DNA of 64,000 nucleotides, from NCBI RefSeq assembly GCF_000732635.1, contig NZ_JPMD01000015.1:62001-126000 (forward strand), written 5' to 3'. The stretch is from Clostridium sulfidigenes. Its GTDB lineage: Bacteria; Bacillota; Clostridia; Clostridiales; Clostridiaceae. Shown here piece by piece: positions 50,851-61,214 of the stretch (position 1 is the stretch's first letter; each line of letters opens with the position of its first letter). A program made the position numbers and the translations under genes. The notes below the pieces were generated by a model. That model saw only the letters and a program-made list of their open reading frames with translations. It ran no database searches and had not been told where the DNA came from.

Positions 50851-51060
50851 TTTATTACTCCTTTTCATAAGATTTAAATAGGATAACATAGATTATAGCA
50901 TACTTATTTGAAAGTTTTCATCATATTTTCTTTAAACTATAAAGATTTATATATTTTGGTAGAATATTATAATATATAGTATATTAATTATGAAAGTATA
51001 TATTATTTGTTTTAGGGGTGTTTACAGTAAATTTAAATGCAAATAGGATTGTGGGGGAAA

Positions 51061-52473
51061 ATGATGTTTAAAAGTTTAGGAGAAAGCACAGTAACTTTAG
51101 TAATTACTATTTTACTAGTAATAGCTTTAGCTACATTATGTGTATTTCTATTTTCAAAGTTACTTGAGGGGTATAATTTAAAGAAAAAAAAGAAGAGTCA
51201 TGAAGAACAAGTAGAAGCAGTGGTTGCAGTTGATGAAAAAGCTTTTGACATTAAAGATGATATAAGGGAAAAAGTTAATAATCAGATAAGTAAAGTAAAA
51301 AGAGATGTTATAGAATATGCAAATGATAGAGTTAATAATAGTATGTCTGATGTTTTAGCAACCACTATGAAAGGGAAAAAAAGATTTGTGGAGAAACAGA
51401 TAGTCAATGAAATAGGAGAAACTGTTAATAATACTTATGAAGATGTAATAAAAGAGGCAAGAAACAAATTTTCACAGAATAATGAGGAGCTCATAGAAAT
51501 TATAGAAACTAAAATAAAAAATTATGTTAGTGATAATAGTGAAAAAGATTACAGGGGAATTAATAAAGAAATAAATGAGCTTTTAAATGAAAGTATGAAT
51601 ATTTATACTAAAGAAGTAGAACAAATTTTAACTAGACAGAGCACTTCATTAAAGATGCAAATAGGAATGAATATAGACAAGCAGTTCAAGTCTATGAAGG
51701 GAGAAATTAAAAATAGTAGTAACATAAATTTAGATGGCTTTGAAAAAAGCTTAAAGAGTCATACTAATAATGTTATGGATGTTTGTATAAGACAAAGTGA
51801 GAGACAAATTAATCAAATGGTGGATAACATTACTGATGAATTTGAAGAACTAAAGAAAAAAGGAAATTATGAAAAAATAAGTGAAAATATTAAAAAGAAT
51901 ATAGAAGAGTTAGAAGAGAGTTATATGACTTCAGTTCAGAAAAATGTAGATTGTACTATAGAAATAGTGAATAGCTTATCTCGACTAGGGGTAGCTGATT
52001 ATAAAACTATAAAGGATGAAGAAATCATTGATATTTTCAAAGAAGCTTTAATTGCAGCTAAAAGCGAAATAGACATAGTTACTCCTTGGATAAATAATCA
52101 TGTAATGTATAAGGAAAAAGTTTATAGTCTTTTGAAAGAGGCATTAAACAGAGAGGTTAAGGTTAGAATAGTTTATGGCTTAGGTTCCAATAAGGATTTG
52201 AATATGGAAGAAATGGAAAGAGGATCAGAAAGAATAGCAGATATCATTAAAGATGATTTTAATAACTATGGTAAACTTTTTGAAATAAAGAAGGGTGATA
52301 CCTGTGAAAGGGTATTGATTTGTGATGAAAATCTTGCTCTTATTGGAAATTTTAATTTCTTATCCTTCCATGGAAAATACTCAGAAAATAAGAATTTAAA
52401 AAGTCAAGTTGTAGCAGTAATTACAGAAAAAAGAGCCATACAAAGACTTAGAAAAGAAAAAATCAGATTTTAA
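51061..52473 (+). CDS. Membrane-anchored coiled-coil protein with degenerate PLD-like domain
   Basis: 470 residues. One N-terminal membrane helix (about 12-36), a basic stretch, a long helical/coiled-coil region (about 50-310) rich in Glu, Lys and Asn, then a C-terminal phospholipase-D-like half (about 320-470). In the PLD motif HxKx4D the His is Cys415, the Lys is Arg417 and the Asp is Asp422; GSxN is GNFN (429-432). So it binds rather than cleaves phosphodiesters, if it acts as PLD at all. GGGGG before ATG 51061 fixes the start. Could anchor or sense nucleic acid or lipid at the membrane. Confidence 0.78.
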   Translation: MMFKSLGESTVTLVITILLVIALATLCVFLFSKLLEGYNLKKKKKSHEEQVEAVVAVDEKAFDIKDDIREKVNNQISKVKRDVIEYANDRVNNSMSDVLATTMKGKKRFVEKQIVNEIGETVNNTYEDVIKEARNKFSQNNEELIEIIETKIKNYVSDNSEKDYRGINKEINELLNESMNIYTKEVEQILTRQSTSLKMQIGMNIDKQFKSMKGEIKNSSNINLDGFEKSLKSHTNNVMDVCIRQSERQINQMVDNITDEFEELKKKGNYEKISENIKKNIEELEESYMTSVQKNVDCTIEIVNSLSRLGVADYKTIKDEEIIDIFKEALIAAKSEIDIVTPWINNHVMYKEKVYSLLKEALNREVKVRIVYGLGSNKDLNMEEMERGSERIADIIKDDFNNYGKLFEIKKGDTCERVLICDENLALIGNFNFLSFHGKYSENKNLKSQVVAVITEKRAIQRLRKEKIRF

Positions 52474-52481
52474 TTTTGCAC

Positions 52482-52520
52482 AAAGACTGTCTCAAAATTA
52501 TTTGGGGGCAGTCTTTTATT
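52482..52520 (+). terminator. Intrinsic terminator
   Basis: AAAGACTGTC and GGCAGTCTTTT pair around a 14-base loop. Confidence 0.8.
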
Positions 52521-52650
52521 TATGTGTAATGGATGAGAAGCAATTCAGATATGGGGAACTTACTGGTGTTATTTCTATATAATGATAAGAAGAGAGAGTT
52601 TACAGTTTAGATTCTAGATTTTATCAGTAATTTTATGAGGAGAAGTTAAT

Positions 52651-53430
52651 ATGAACATAGATTTTCATGTCCATGGATTGTTGAGTAAAAGAAAAGATTT
52701 TAATGAGAGATTTTTTAATGAGGAAATTGAATATGCAAAGCAATGTGAATTAAATGGAATAATTATGTGTGAACATTTTAATGCTATAAATTTTAAAGAA
52801 ATATATAAATATCTTGAAGAAAACTATGAATACAAAGATCATAGGTATTTAGTTAAAGGAGTTTCTGTTTTTCCTGCTATGGAAGTGAGCATAAAGGATA
52901 AGGGACATGTTGTTTTAGTAGGAAGGAGAGAGGCTATATTAGAGATTCATGAAGGGCTAGAACATTATATGAATAGAGAAAACTTAGTGGAATTTAAAGA
53001 GTTATTAGATTTAGCTGATGAGTATGGATGTTTAAAAATAGGAGCACATCCTTTTAGGAGAGGACATAAGTTATGTAATCATCCTGAAGAACTACTAAAG
53101 AGATTAGATGCTATAGATTTAAATGCTAAAGATATATTCAAAAAAGGTGAAGAAGAGGTAAGAAGAGAGTTATATGAATTATCTAGTAAAATAGGAGTTA
53201 ATGTAATTACAGGTAGTGATAGTCACACTCCATTACAATTGGGTGGGATATATACTAAACTAGATAATCCATGTTATACCATAGAAGAGCTTAGATTAGC
53301 TATAACTAGTGAAGATTATTCTATAAAAATAGAACCCTCCTTAAATTTTAGAGTATACACTTCTAAAATATTAAAAAGATATTTGATTGCTAGAACAGAT
53401 TATAACAAAGATATGGAGTTTACTATATAA
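52651..53430 (+). CDS. PHP-domain metal-dependent phosphoesterase
   Basis: 259 residues. The PHP metal motifs are visible in order: DFHVHG (4-9), CEHFN (about 38-42), EVSIKDKGH, GAHPFRRG (about 136-143) and TGSDSHTP (about 190-197). Cytosolic; PHP proteins hydrolyse phosphoesters such as histidinol phosphate or nucleotides, here of unknown kind. GAGGAG lies before the ATG. Followed 85 bases later by the slippage gene. Confidence 0.9.
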   Translation: MNIDFHVHGLLSKRKDFNERFFNEEIEYAKQCELNGIIMCEHFNAINFKEIYKYLEENYEYKDHRYLVKGVSVFPAMEVSIKDKGHVVLVGRREAILEIHEGLEHYMNRENLVEFKELLDLADEYGCLKIGAHPFRRGHKLCNHPEELLKRLDAIDLNAKDIFKKGEEEVRRELYELSSKIGVNVITGSDSHTPLQLGGIYTKLDNPCYTIEELRLAITSEDYSIKIEPSLNFRVYTSKILKRYLIARTDYNKDMEFTI

Positions 53431-53514
53431 ATAGAGTTCTTAGGGAAGATACTAATTAGAAAGAATTAGTAGGTGAAGTTTATAATGAAAGAGTTTTAAA
53501 GAGAGAGGATTAAT

Positions 53515-53848
53515 ATGGGGTATTTTTTGTGTAAAATTAAAAAAAAAGAGGAAAAAACAAAAGAAAAGAAATAATAAATATATATCAATAGAAGAAAGAT
53601 TAAAAGCTGATGAAGAAAAAGAGAAAAGAGAGGAAAGGGAAGAAGAAATAAGAGAGAGAGCGGAGTTAACAAGAGAAATTCTAGAAGAATATATTTTAGA
53701 TATTATAGAAGATGAAGTAGATAAAAGAGGTGGAATTGAAGGGTTAGATGGAGAAACTATAAGTGATATTTTAAGTTACTACATTGCTAATGATCCTAGA
53801 TTTCAGATTAAATTACAAAAGGAATTACAAAGAAAAGGAAAAAGATAA
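53515..53848 (+). pseudogene. Coiled-coil protein gene shifted in a run of nine A
   Basis: ATG 53515 follows AGAGGATT. The first frame gives MGYFLCKIKKK and stops after 19 residues. From the run of nine A (53539-53547) the +1 frame reads on without stop for 100 codons: KKQKKRNNKYISIEERLK, a highly charged helix, and an end domain with ILEEYILDIIEDEV and LSYYIANDPRFQ. With eight A the gene would be a 110-residue coiled-coil protein. Either a recent break, a sequencing error, or slippage during transcription. Family unknown. Confidence 0.6.
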
Positions 53849-53927
53849 TTAGAGGGCTATATAGAAATTAATAAGCTTCTAATAGGACTAAATAACTTGG
53901 AGATAATTTCATTTGTCCTCTTGGCTG

Positions 53928-53972
53928 ATATACTCATATTAAATAATATAAGATAATTTAATATGAGTATAT
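53928..53972. promoter_or_regulatory. Perfect 17-bp inverted repeat
   Basis: ATATACTCATATTAAAT pairs with ATTTAATATGAGTATAT across an 11-base loop. No T-tract, so it is unlikely to be a simple terminator. It lies 170 bases upstream of the c-di-GMP gene. Confidence 0.55.
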
Positions 53973-54139
53973 ATTATAAGTTTATATAGATTTATATTAA
54001 ATAGTGTATAGATCTGAGATTAGATAAATATGGGATGAATAAAAATACATAGTATGACAAGAAAATGTAGATATTATAGGAAGAAAAGTGGTAGAATAAG
54101 GTGATGATGAATTATTGGGAATAAATATGGGGGATAAGT

Positions 54140-55910
54140 ATGGGGTTAGCTGAATTGTATTTACAGAATATGCCATGGGCTGCATGGATTGCAGATATAG
54201 ATAAAAAGATTATTTTTATTAATAAAGCCTGTGAAAAAAGTTATAATTTAAAGCTAGAAGAAGTAAAAGGTAAGACATATGAAGAAATCTTTCCGAAGAA
54301 AGTAGCAAGTATATATAATAAAAGAGTAAAGGAAGGTTTAGATAAATTACAATTGTATTCCTATGATGAAACTACTGGAGAAATAGCAGAAGAGTGTTAT
54401 GTATTCCCAATCACTGATGATGACGGTAACACTAATGCTATGGGTGGGATTATTGTAAATGTTGAAGAAGAAAAAAGAAGAGAAATAGAGCTTCAAAATC
54501 AAAAAAGTATTCTTCGAACTATAATAGACTCATTACCAGAGGCTATTTTTTATAAAGACAAGGATTCAAGATATATTGGTTGCAATAAAAATTTCAATGA
54601 CTATTATAAGAAATTTGGAGTAGATAATGTAATTGGGAAAAATGACTTAGAAGTTTATCCAGATAAGGAAATCGCAGAAAATTTTATTAAAGTAGATAAA
54701 GAAATAATGGAGAGTAAAGAAGCAAAATATATTCAAGGAGTTACCTTAGATGAAAATGGAAATAGAATTATAGAAGAAAGTTTTAAGGCTCCTGTAATAA
54801 ATAAAAAAGGTGAAGTTTTGGGAATTGTTGGGCTAGCTAGAAATATCACTAGCCAAAAAAAAATTAGAGGATAGGCTTAGATATTTGAGTTATAATGATG
54901 CTCTAACAGGAATATATAACAGAACTTATTTTGAAGAAAAGATACGGGAATTAAATAATGAGGAGCACCTTCCTTTAGGAATAATTATGGGAGATGTAAA
55001 TGGACTAAAGCTAGTTAATGATTCTTTAGGACATCTAGAAGGAGATAGGCTACTAAAAAGTATATCTAGTGTTCTTAATAAAGCTTGTAGTGATAAAGGC
55101 TTTGTTTTTAGATGGGGTGGAGATGAATTTATGATACTCCTGCCAAGCTGTGATGAAAGCGGTTGTGAGAGAAGTATTGAAAAAATAAGAAGTGAATGTA
55201 AGAAGTATAAACATAATTACATTGAACTTAGCATTGCCCTTGGTGAAGTGGTTAAGCATTCTGTAGAAGAAGACATTGATAAGTGTATTAAAGAAGTAGA
55301 AGAGAGGGTATATAGGCAAAAACTCTTAGAACATAATAGTGTTAGAAGCTCCATGATGAACTCATTAAAAAAGAGTTTGGAAGCTAAGAATATGGAAACA
55401 GAAGAGCATACTGAAAGGGTAGAATCCTATGCGTTGGAAATAGGAAAGAGATATGGATTTAAGAGCTCACAAATGGATGAATTAATGATAATAGCTAGAC
55501 TTCATGACATTGGAAAAATTGCCATTGAGGAAGATATACTTTTAAAACCAGGGCCACTGACAACAAATGAATTTGAAGTGATGAAAACTCATGCAGAAAA
55601 GGGATTTAGAATAATCAATGCTTCTAGTGAAATAATGAATGTGGCAAAATGTGTTTTAACTCATCATGAAAAATGGGATGGTAGTGGATATCCTTTAGGC
55701 ATTGCAGGAGAAGAAATACCGCTTATGGCAAGAATTATTGCTATTGCTGATGCCTATGATGTTATGACTCATGATAGGGTATATAGAAAGGCTATGAATA
55801 AAGAAGAGGCTATTAAAGAATTAAAGAGATGTGCAGGTACCCAATTTGATCCAGAACTAGTAGAGCTATTTTTAAAATGTTTAGATAACAATGAAGAAAA
55901 AAATAATTAA
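54140..55910 (+). pseudogene. PAS-PAS-GGDEF-HD-GYP protein, split by a +1 shift in a run of nine A
   Basis: ATG 54140 (GGGGGAT upstream) opens 244 residues with two PAS domains (about 5-115 and 120-240), stopping at 54874. The +1 frame continues the same protein: LEDRLRYLSYNDALTGIYNRT, GGDEF (intact, RWGGDEF), and HD-GYP with HDIGK and GSGYP. The switch lies in the A-run 54855-54863; with eight A it is one 589-residue protein that could make and break c-di-GMP after sensing a signal. As given, the halves would be separate: PAS protein and, from an internal TTG, GGDEF/HD-GYP protein. Confidence 0.85.
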
Positions 55911-55913
55911 GAA

Positions 55914-55990
55914 ATAAAGGGTTGAGAAGTAGCAAAACACCTTAATAAAGGGTGATGTTGAATAAATACTTCTTGACCTTTTTATTTTTA
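55914..55990 (+). terminator. Terminator after the GGDEF/HD-GYP gene
   Basis: Outer stem AAGGGTTGAGAAGTA with TACTTCTTGACCTTT and an inner CACC/GGTG hairpin, then TTTATTTTT. Confidence 0.78.
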
Positions 55991-56101
55991 ATTTATGTTA
56001 GATATATATCTAATTGGTATTGACAATTATCTAACATAATCATAAACTAATAATAGGAAGAAAATTTAATAATATATAAATTATGTAAGGATGGTATAGT
56101 T

Positions 56102-57358
56102 ATGGATTTAGCTGTAGAAAAGAAAAAAATAGGATATAAAGACATACTTATGGATAAAAATTTTTGCTTATTTATCATTGGTAATCTTATTTCAAGATTT
56201 GGGGATTCTATTGACACCATTGCCTATGGATGGATGGTATATGAAATTACAGGCAGTACTGCGTTAATGGCTTTAATTTTTGGAGTTAATGCTATTCCAA
56301 CAATATTATTTCAACCTATTGCTGGTGTGTTTGTAGACTATAAAAAGAAAAAAAATGTGGTTGTCCTTTGTAATTTAGGAAGAGCCACTGTAGTAACTAT
56401 CACAGCATTAATGTTTATATTTGGCATACTTAAGCCATATCATTTATTTATATTTACTTTTATAAATTCTACCTTTGAGTCCTTTGAAGGACCAGCAGCA
56501 ATAGCAGCCTATCCACTAATTATTGAAAAAGAAAAGTTTGCCTATGCAAGAGCGTTACAATCTACCTTATCTAGAATTGTGGAGCTAGTAGGACTTGCTG
56601 TAGCGGCCGGAATCATTGCAGTCATTGGTATTGGTGGCGGAATGATTGTTAATGCAGTTAGTTTTTTTCTATGTGGAATATTTATGGCTATGGTTAGATA
56701 TAAAGAAGAGATTTTAAAGAAGCAACAGTTAAATATGAAGGGGTACTTTGTAGATTTAAAGGATGGATTTATCTATTTAAAGACTAGTAAAATTTTGATG
56801 TCAATAACCATATTTGCCGCATTAATTAATTTATTTATGATACCTTTTAACACTTTAGGAGTTGCATATGTAAATGAGGAGTTGTTAAAGGGTCCTGAGG
56901 TAGTTGCGATGATTAGCTTTAGCTTAACTACAGGGATGCTTATTGGTGGTGCTATATATCCTAAAATAGCAGAAAAATTTAAAGGAATTAATTTATTTAT
57001 AATATCGGGGGTAATCCTAGGAACTGCATATTTATCTCTAGCATTTGTACCTATGATAGGTGTTGATTTAGTCCTTTATGGAACTATCATTTTATTAGCC
57101 TTTTTATTTGGTGCATCTGCTAGTATATTTATGATGATAGTAAATATAACTTTTATGCAAAAAACAGAACAACAATATTTGGGAAGGGCAGCAGGAATAC
57201 TTAATTCATTATGCATGGCAGCTACACCAGTAGGATCGTTAGTAGTAGGAAGTCTTTGTGTATTCTTAAGCACAGCTCAACTATTCTTAATATTCGGAAT
57301 AGGTATGGTGGTATTATTCCTATGTCAACGTTATAATAAAAGCATGCAGGAAATTTAA
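56102..57358 (+). CDS. MFS transporter
   Basis: 418 residues with about twelve membrane segments. SRFGDSIDTIAYGWMVYEI and the A-motif-like GVFVDYKKKKNVVV between segments 2 and 3 match the MFS drug-efflux (MefA/macrolide-type) branch. An AAGGATGG ribosome binding site stands before the ATG. The ArsR-like regulator follows 69 bases later and may control it. The substrate is unknown; macrolides or other hydrophobic drugs are possible. Confidence 0.92.
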   Translation: MDLAVEKKKIGYKDILMDKNFCLFIIGNLISRFGDSIDTIAYGWMVYEITGSTALMALIFGVNAIPTILFQPIAGVFVDYKKKKNVVVLCNLGRATVVTITALMFIFGILKPYHLFIFTFINSTFESFEGPAAIAAYPLIIEKEKFAYARALQSTLSRIVELVGLAVAAGIIAVIGIGGGMIVNAVSFFLCGIFMAMVRYKEEILKKQQLNMKGYFVDLKDGFIYLKTSKILMSITIFAALINLFMIPFNTLGVAYVNEELLKGPEVVAMISFSLTTGMLIGGAIYPKIAEKFKGINLFIISGVILGTAYLSLAFVPMIGVDLVLYGTIILLAFLFGASASIFMMIVNITFMQKTEQQYLGRAAGILNSLCMAATPVGSLVVGSLCVFLSTAQLFLIFGIGMVVLFLCQRYNKSMQEI

Positions 57359-57427
57359 GTGACAATCTAAATATTTGATTTAGTTATTGGAACTTACTTA
57401 TCTGAAGGACGAGAGAAGGAGTTTCAT

Positions 57428-58555
57428 ATGAAATATATAGTAGAGAATAACATTAATTTAATTGAGGAAGTGAAAAATACTCTTTATTTTATAGTTAATG
57501 AAGAAAAAATAGTTAACAAGCTCAGGGACAGTTTTAAAAAGTATGGCGAAGATATAGATAAATATATAAATAAGGATTTAAAAAACTTCTTTAAATTTAT
57601 CGAAAAATTTAAGACTAGAAATAAGATACCTATGGATAGACTTAAGATATTCTTTAATGATATTAGTGAAGTTCATGAAAAAACACATTGTATAGCTAGT
57701 ATTTTTATTAACAATATAACCGAGGAGGAACTAATTGAGGGACGCAATAGAATTCACAATTTAGATTCCATGGAACTAAAGGAACTTGCTATGAAGGAAA
57801 TTCTATGTCAAGATGATTATCTTAGAGATGATTTTCCTGATGAGGATGATTTATCTAACCTAGATGCAGAAAAAGAATTTATGCCTTATCTTATAGAAAG
57901 ATGTACTTTAGACAGTGAATCTAAGTGGTGGCTTACGGTTATTTCTCAAAATCCAAAGGAGTATTTAAGCGAACTTATTGATATGATTATAAATTCTATA
58001 GATGTATTTAAGGAAGCTTTTAAGGTTATGGAAAAAGAAGTAGAAAAATTTATATATGATCTTAGAGATTTAATTAAAGAAAACCCTAAATTTATCTCTG
58101 ATTCCACAGGTATTAAAATCTTTGATCAGTGGGAAGATGATATTTATATCTTTCCAAGTATAATTAGATTTAATTCAGTATCATTTTTATCAACCATAAG
58201 CCCTGTTTTTAATAATAAAAGAAGAGAATATATGTACTTTGGATGGAAGTTTTATGAACTTTTGAGTGATTCTATAGGAAATGATAATGAGGAAAAAATC
58301 CTAATTGATAGATTGAAGTGTCTAAGTGATAAAAGTAAATTTAATATTATAAAGATGCTTAAGAAAAAGTCTATGTTCGGGCAAGAAATTGCAGAGGCTC
58401 TTTCTCTTACTACAGCTACTGTTTCTTATCACATGAATGCTTTAATTGTAGCTAAATTAGTATATATGGAAAAGGTAGATAATAAAATTTTTTATAGTGT
58501 AGATAAAGATACTATTAAGGAATTCTTAAGGGTTTTAAATAAAGAGCTGAACTAA
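57428..58555 (+). CDS. ArsR-type HTH regulator with long N-terminal domain
   Basis: 375 residues. The N-terminal about 285 residues are a soluble helical domain of the DUF5937-like kind. The C-terminal winged helix shows LKCLSDKSKFNIIKMLKK and LTTATVSYHMNALIVAKLV, the ArsR recognition helix. No Cys-pair metal site is visible, so the signal is probably a small molecule. GAGAAGGAG precedes the ATG. Likely regulator of the MFS gene just upstream. Its last codons form the left arm of a terminator. Confidence 0.88.
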   Translation: MKYIVENNINLIEEVKNTLYFIVNEEKIVNKLRDSFKKYGEDIDKYINKDLKNFFKFIEKFKTRNKIPMDRLKIFFNDISEVHEKTHCIASIFINNITEEELIEGRNRIHNLDSMELKELAMKEILCQDDYLRDDFPDEDDLSNLDAEKEFMPYLIERCTLDSESKWWLTVISQNPKEYLSELIDMIINSIDVFKEAFKVMEKEVEKFIYDLRDLIKENPKFISDSTGIKIFDQWEDDIYIFPSIIRFNSVSFLSTISPVFNNKRREYMYFGWKFYELLSDSIGNDNEEKILIDRLKCLSDKSKFNIIKMLKKKSMFGQEIAEALSLTTATVSYHMNALIVAKLVYMEKVDNKIFYSVDKDTIKEFLRVLNKELN

Positions 58556-58570
58556 TAGCTCTTTTTTCTT
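58541..58570 (+). terminator. Intrinsic terminator overlapping the regulator's stop codon
   Basis: AAAGAGCT and AGCTCTTT pair around a 10-base loop that contains the TAA at 58553; T-run after. Confidence 0.82.
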
Positions 58571-58695
58571 TAATAATTTTACAATTTGAGATATAATTGT
58601 ATACGAAGATATTTATCTGAGCATTGTCAATATAGGTAAGTGCTATGATATAAATTAAAATTTGACATAAATAAAGTAAGAATGGAGTGTATTAC

Positions 58696-59709
58696 ATGGC
58701 AGTTTTAGTAACTGGAGGAATGGGCTATATCGGTAGTCATACTACCGTTGAGCTATTAAAAGAGGGGTATGAAGTTGTTATTGTAGATAACTTAAGTAAT
58801 AGTAAAGAGTTAGTAAAGGATAGAATTAAGGCTATTACAGGAAAAGAGCCTAAATTCTATAAATATGATGTTTTAAACAAGGAAGATATGGACAAGGTTT
58901 TTAGTGAAAATGCTATAGATTCAGTAATTCATTTTGCAGGCTTTAAGGCCGTGGGAGAATCTGTGGCTAAGCCCCTAGATTATTACCACAATAACTTAAC
59001 TAGCACTTTTGTACTTTTAGAATTAATGAGAAAATATGGAGTTAAAAATTTTGTATTTAGCTCATCAGCTACTGTTTATGGAGATGCAAAAATTATTCCA
59101 ATTACAGAGGAAGCACCGCTATCTGCTACAAATCCATATGGAAGAACAAAGCTAATGTTAGAAGAAATTTTAAGAGATTTATATAGCTCTGATAATTCAT
59201 GGAATATAGCATTACTTCGTTACTTTAATCCAGTAGGGGCCCATGAAAGTGGAACTATTGGAGAAGATCCATGTGGTATTCCAAATAATTTAATGCCTTT
59301 TATTACAAAGGTTGCTATAGGTGAGCTTAAGGAGCTTAGTGTATTTGGGGATGATTATGACACACCAGATGGTACAGGAGTTAGAGATTACATTCACGTA
59401 GTAGATTTAGCTAAAGGTCACTTAAAAGCATTAGAAAAATTAAAAACTAATTCAGGTCTTGTAACCTATAACTTAGGAACAGGAAATGGATATAGTGTTC
59501 TTGATATAGTTAAGGCATTTTCAGAGGCTAGTGGAAGAGAAATTCCTTATAAAATTACTGCAAGAAGACCTGGTGATATTGCAACTTGCTATTCAGAACC
59601 AAGAAAGGCTAATGAAGAATTAGGCTGGACAGCTGAAAAGGGCATAAAAGAAATGTGTGAAGACTCTTGGAGATGGCAAAGCCAAAATCCAAAAGGATAT
59701 GAAGAGTAA
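58696..59709 (+). CDS. galE: UDP-glucose 4-epimerase
   Basis: 337 residues, short-chain dehydrogenase fold. NAD-binding GGMGYIGSH (about 6-14), Ser in SSSATVYG and the catalytic Tyr-x3-Lys in [12 protein letters not shown]. It interconverts UDP-glucose and UDP-galactose for galactose use and envelope sugars. ATG 58696 follows GGAG; the GTG at 58687 lies in that site. No other gal gene is near. Confidence 0.96.
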   Translation: MAVLVTGGMGYIGSHTTVELLKEGYEVVIVDNLSNSKELVKDRIKAITGKEPKFYKYDVLNKEDMDKVFSENAIDSVIHFAGFKAVGESVAKPLDYYHNNLTSTFVLLELMRKYGVKNFVFSSSATVYGDAKIIPITEEAPLSATNPYGRTKLMLEEILRDLYSSDNSWNIALLRYFNPVGAHESGTIGEDPCGIPNNLMPFITKVAIGELKELSVFGDDYDTPDGTGVRDYIHVVDLAKGHLKALEKLKTNSGLVTYNLGTGNGYSVLDIVKAFSEASGREIPYKITARRPGDIATCYSEPRKANEELGWTAEKGIKEMCEDSWRWQSQNPKGYEE

Positions 59710-59733
59710 AGTAAACTTTATATAAATAAATTG

Positions 59734-59795
59734 AAAGTGCTTGGCAAGACATCTTACATGAAATTAGTAGGATATTTTGAAAAGCACTTTTGTTT
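59734..59795. terminator. Bidirectional terminator between galE and the flavodoxin-like gene
   Basis: Outer stem AAAGTGCTT/AAGCACTTT and inner ATCTTAC/GTAGGAT, T-rich after. Serves both converging genes. Confidence 0.85.
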
Positions 59796-59800
59796 TCATT

Positions 59801-60427
59801 TTATCTTATGAAGTTGGTTCTTAATTTTTCTTCCTTTTTAGGTAAGGATATTCCGGCTTTTTTACCAGCTTCTATAGATTTTAATATCCAAGCCATATTT
59901 TTACCAAGAGTTCTCATTGTTTGCATACCTTCAAGGTCTTGTTTTACTTCTTCTGGAGTATTGCCATGAACCATATTCCAATATTGTGAAGAAACTATTG
60001 GCATATTTGATATAGTAAAGTATTTATTTAATTGGTCAAAGGTAGCAGAGGAACCACCTCTACGACAACTTACAATGGCAGCCCCAGGCTTATATTCAAA
60101 TCCACTACCTGCATAGAAAAATCTATCCAAAAATGATGTAATCATACCAGAAGCACCAGCATAGTGAACTGGAGAACCAAAGATAAATCCATCAACATCC
60201 TTAGCTTTTTCTAAAGCAATATTAACAGTATCATCATTAAAAACGCATCTTTCACTACCACTTTTATAGCAGTAACCGCATCCCATACAGCCTCTAATAG
60301 GAGCCTTTCCTACATGGAATATTTCTGATTGTATATTTTCTTTTTCTAGTTCCATTGCTATTTCACATAAAGCAGTATAAGTACATCCTTTTTCATTAGG
60401 ACTACCGTTTATTAATAAGACTTTCAT
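59801..60427 (-). CDS. Flavodoxin-fold NAD(P)H oxidoreductase
   Basis: 208 residues. The FMN phosphate loop NGSPNEKGCTYTAL (about 7-20), Cys pair GCMGCGYCYKSG (about 46-57), and GSPVHYAGASGMITSFLDR (key residues Pro, Tyr, Ser) define the FMN reductase/iron-sulfur flavoprotein-like group. The Cys cluster may hold an Fe-S centre or stabilise the fold. GGAGGG precedes the ATG. Cytosolic; substrate unknown. Confidence 0.9.
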   Translation of the reverse strand: MKVLLINGSPNEKGCTYTALCEIAMELEKENIQSEIFHVGKAPIRGCMGCGYCYKSGSERCVFNDDTVNIALEKAKDVDGFIFGSPVHYAGASGMITSFLDRFFYAGSGFEYKPGAAIVSCRRGGSSATFDQLNKYFTISNMPIVSSQYWNMVHGNTPEEVKQDLEGMQTMRTLGKNMAWILKSIEAGKKAGISLPKKEEKLRTNFIR

Positions 60428-60657
60428 TTTAAAATTCCCTCCAATACAATATTATCATTAATAAATAAATTATAGCATTATTCATTTTAATGTGTATGAT
60501 TTATAAAAAGTAAATTAGATTTATTATAATTAATCTTTTTAAGATTTAAAAGAGTAAAAATGTGTAAAAGTTATAGGGATATAGTTAATAATAAGGTATA
60601 ATAATTATATATTGTAAAAATATACAAAAATATTAATGATATATGGAGGAAAAATGT

Positions 60658-61185
60658 ATGAAGAGATCATTTATATTTTGGATTGTATTTTTTTTAGTTA
60701 TAACTAATATAGTATTCATTGGTACAACTATGTGGTACAAAACTAAGCTGGATAACCAAGAATTTAAAGTGTATTCATTTCAGGGAGAAAACACAGATAT
60801 AAGAGTAACAGAAGGGTTAATTATTCTATTTCCTAACAGGCATATAGTTATTGGCGGCAATATACAGTATATAGGAAGCAAAGAAGAACAAATTAAATCA
60901 TATTCTCAAAATATCTATTTAGATAAAGAAGGAGATAAATATTTAGTTTTATCAAAAGCAGTTTCAAATGGATGGGATAATAAAGGAACATCTTTATCTG
61001 GTGAACTTTTGTTGAATAAAAGTATAGGAGAAATTAGTTCACAACAATTATTCAATGAAGAACAGTTGGGTATTATTAAGAATAATCTTTATTTCAATCT
61101 TCAATATTCAACAGTTGATGGAAAAATAGAAAATTCCATAATTATGCTAAATGTAGAAGAATTTAATATGAGGGAAAATAAATAA
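60658..61185 (+). CDS. Hypothetical membrane-anchored protein
   Basis: 175 residues. One N-terminal signal-anchor segment (about 7-26) and an extracellular beta-rich domain of about 145 residues. No Cys after the anchor, so not a lipoprotein. I use ATG 60658, behind GGAGG; the 15-base longer frame starts in that site. The small membrane protein at 61215 follows in 29 bases. Confidence 0.75.
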   Translation: MKRSFIFWIVFFLVITNIVFIGTTMWYKTKLDNQEFKVYSFQGENTDIRVTEGLIILFPNRHIVIGGNIQYIGSKEEQIKSYSQNIYLDKEGDKYLVLSKAVSNGWDNKGTSLSGELLLNKSIGEISSQQLFNEEQLGIIKNNLYFNLQYSTVDGKIENSIIMLNVEEFNMRENK

Positions 61186-61214
61186 GTATTTTAAATTAAG
61201 AAAGGAGTCTATAG

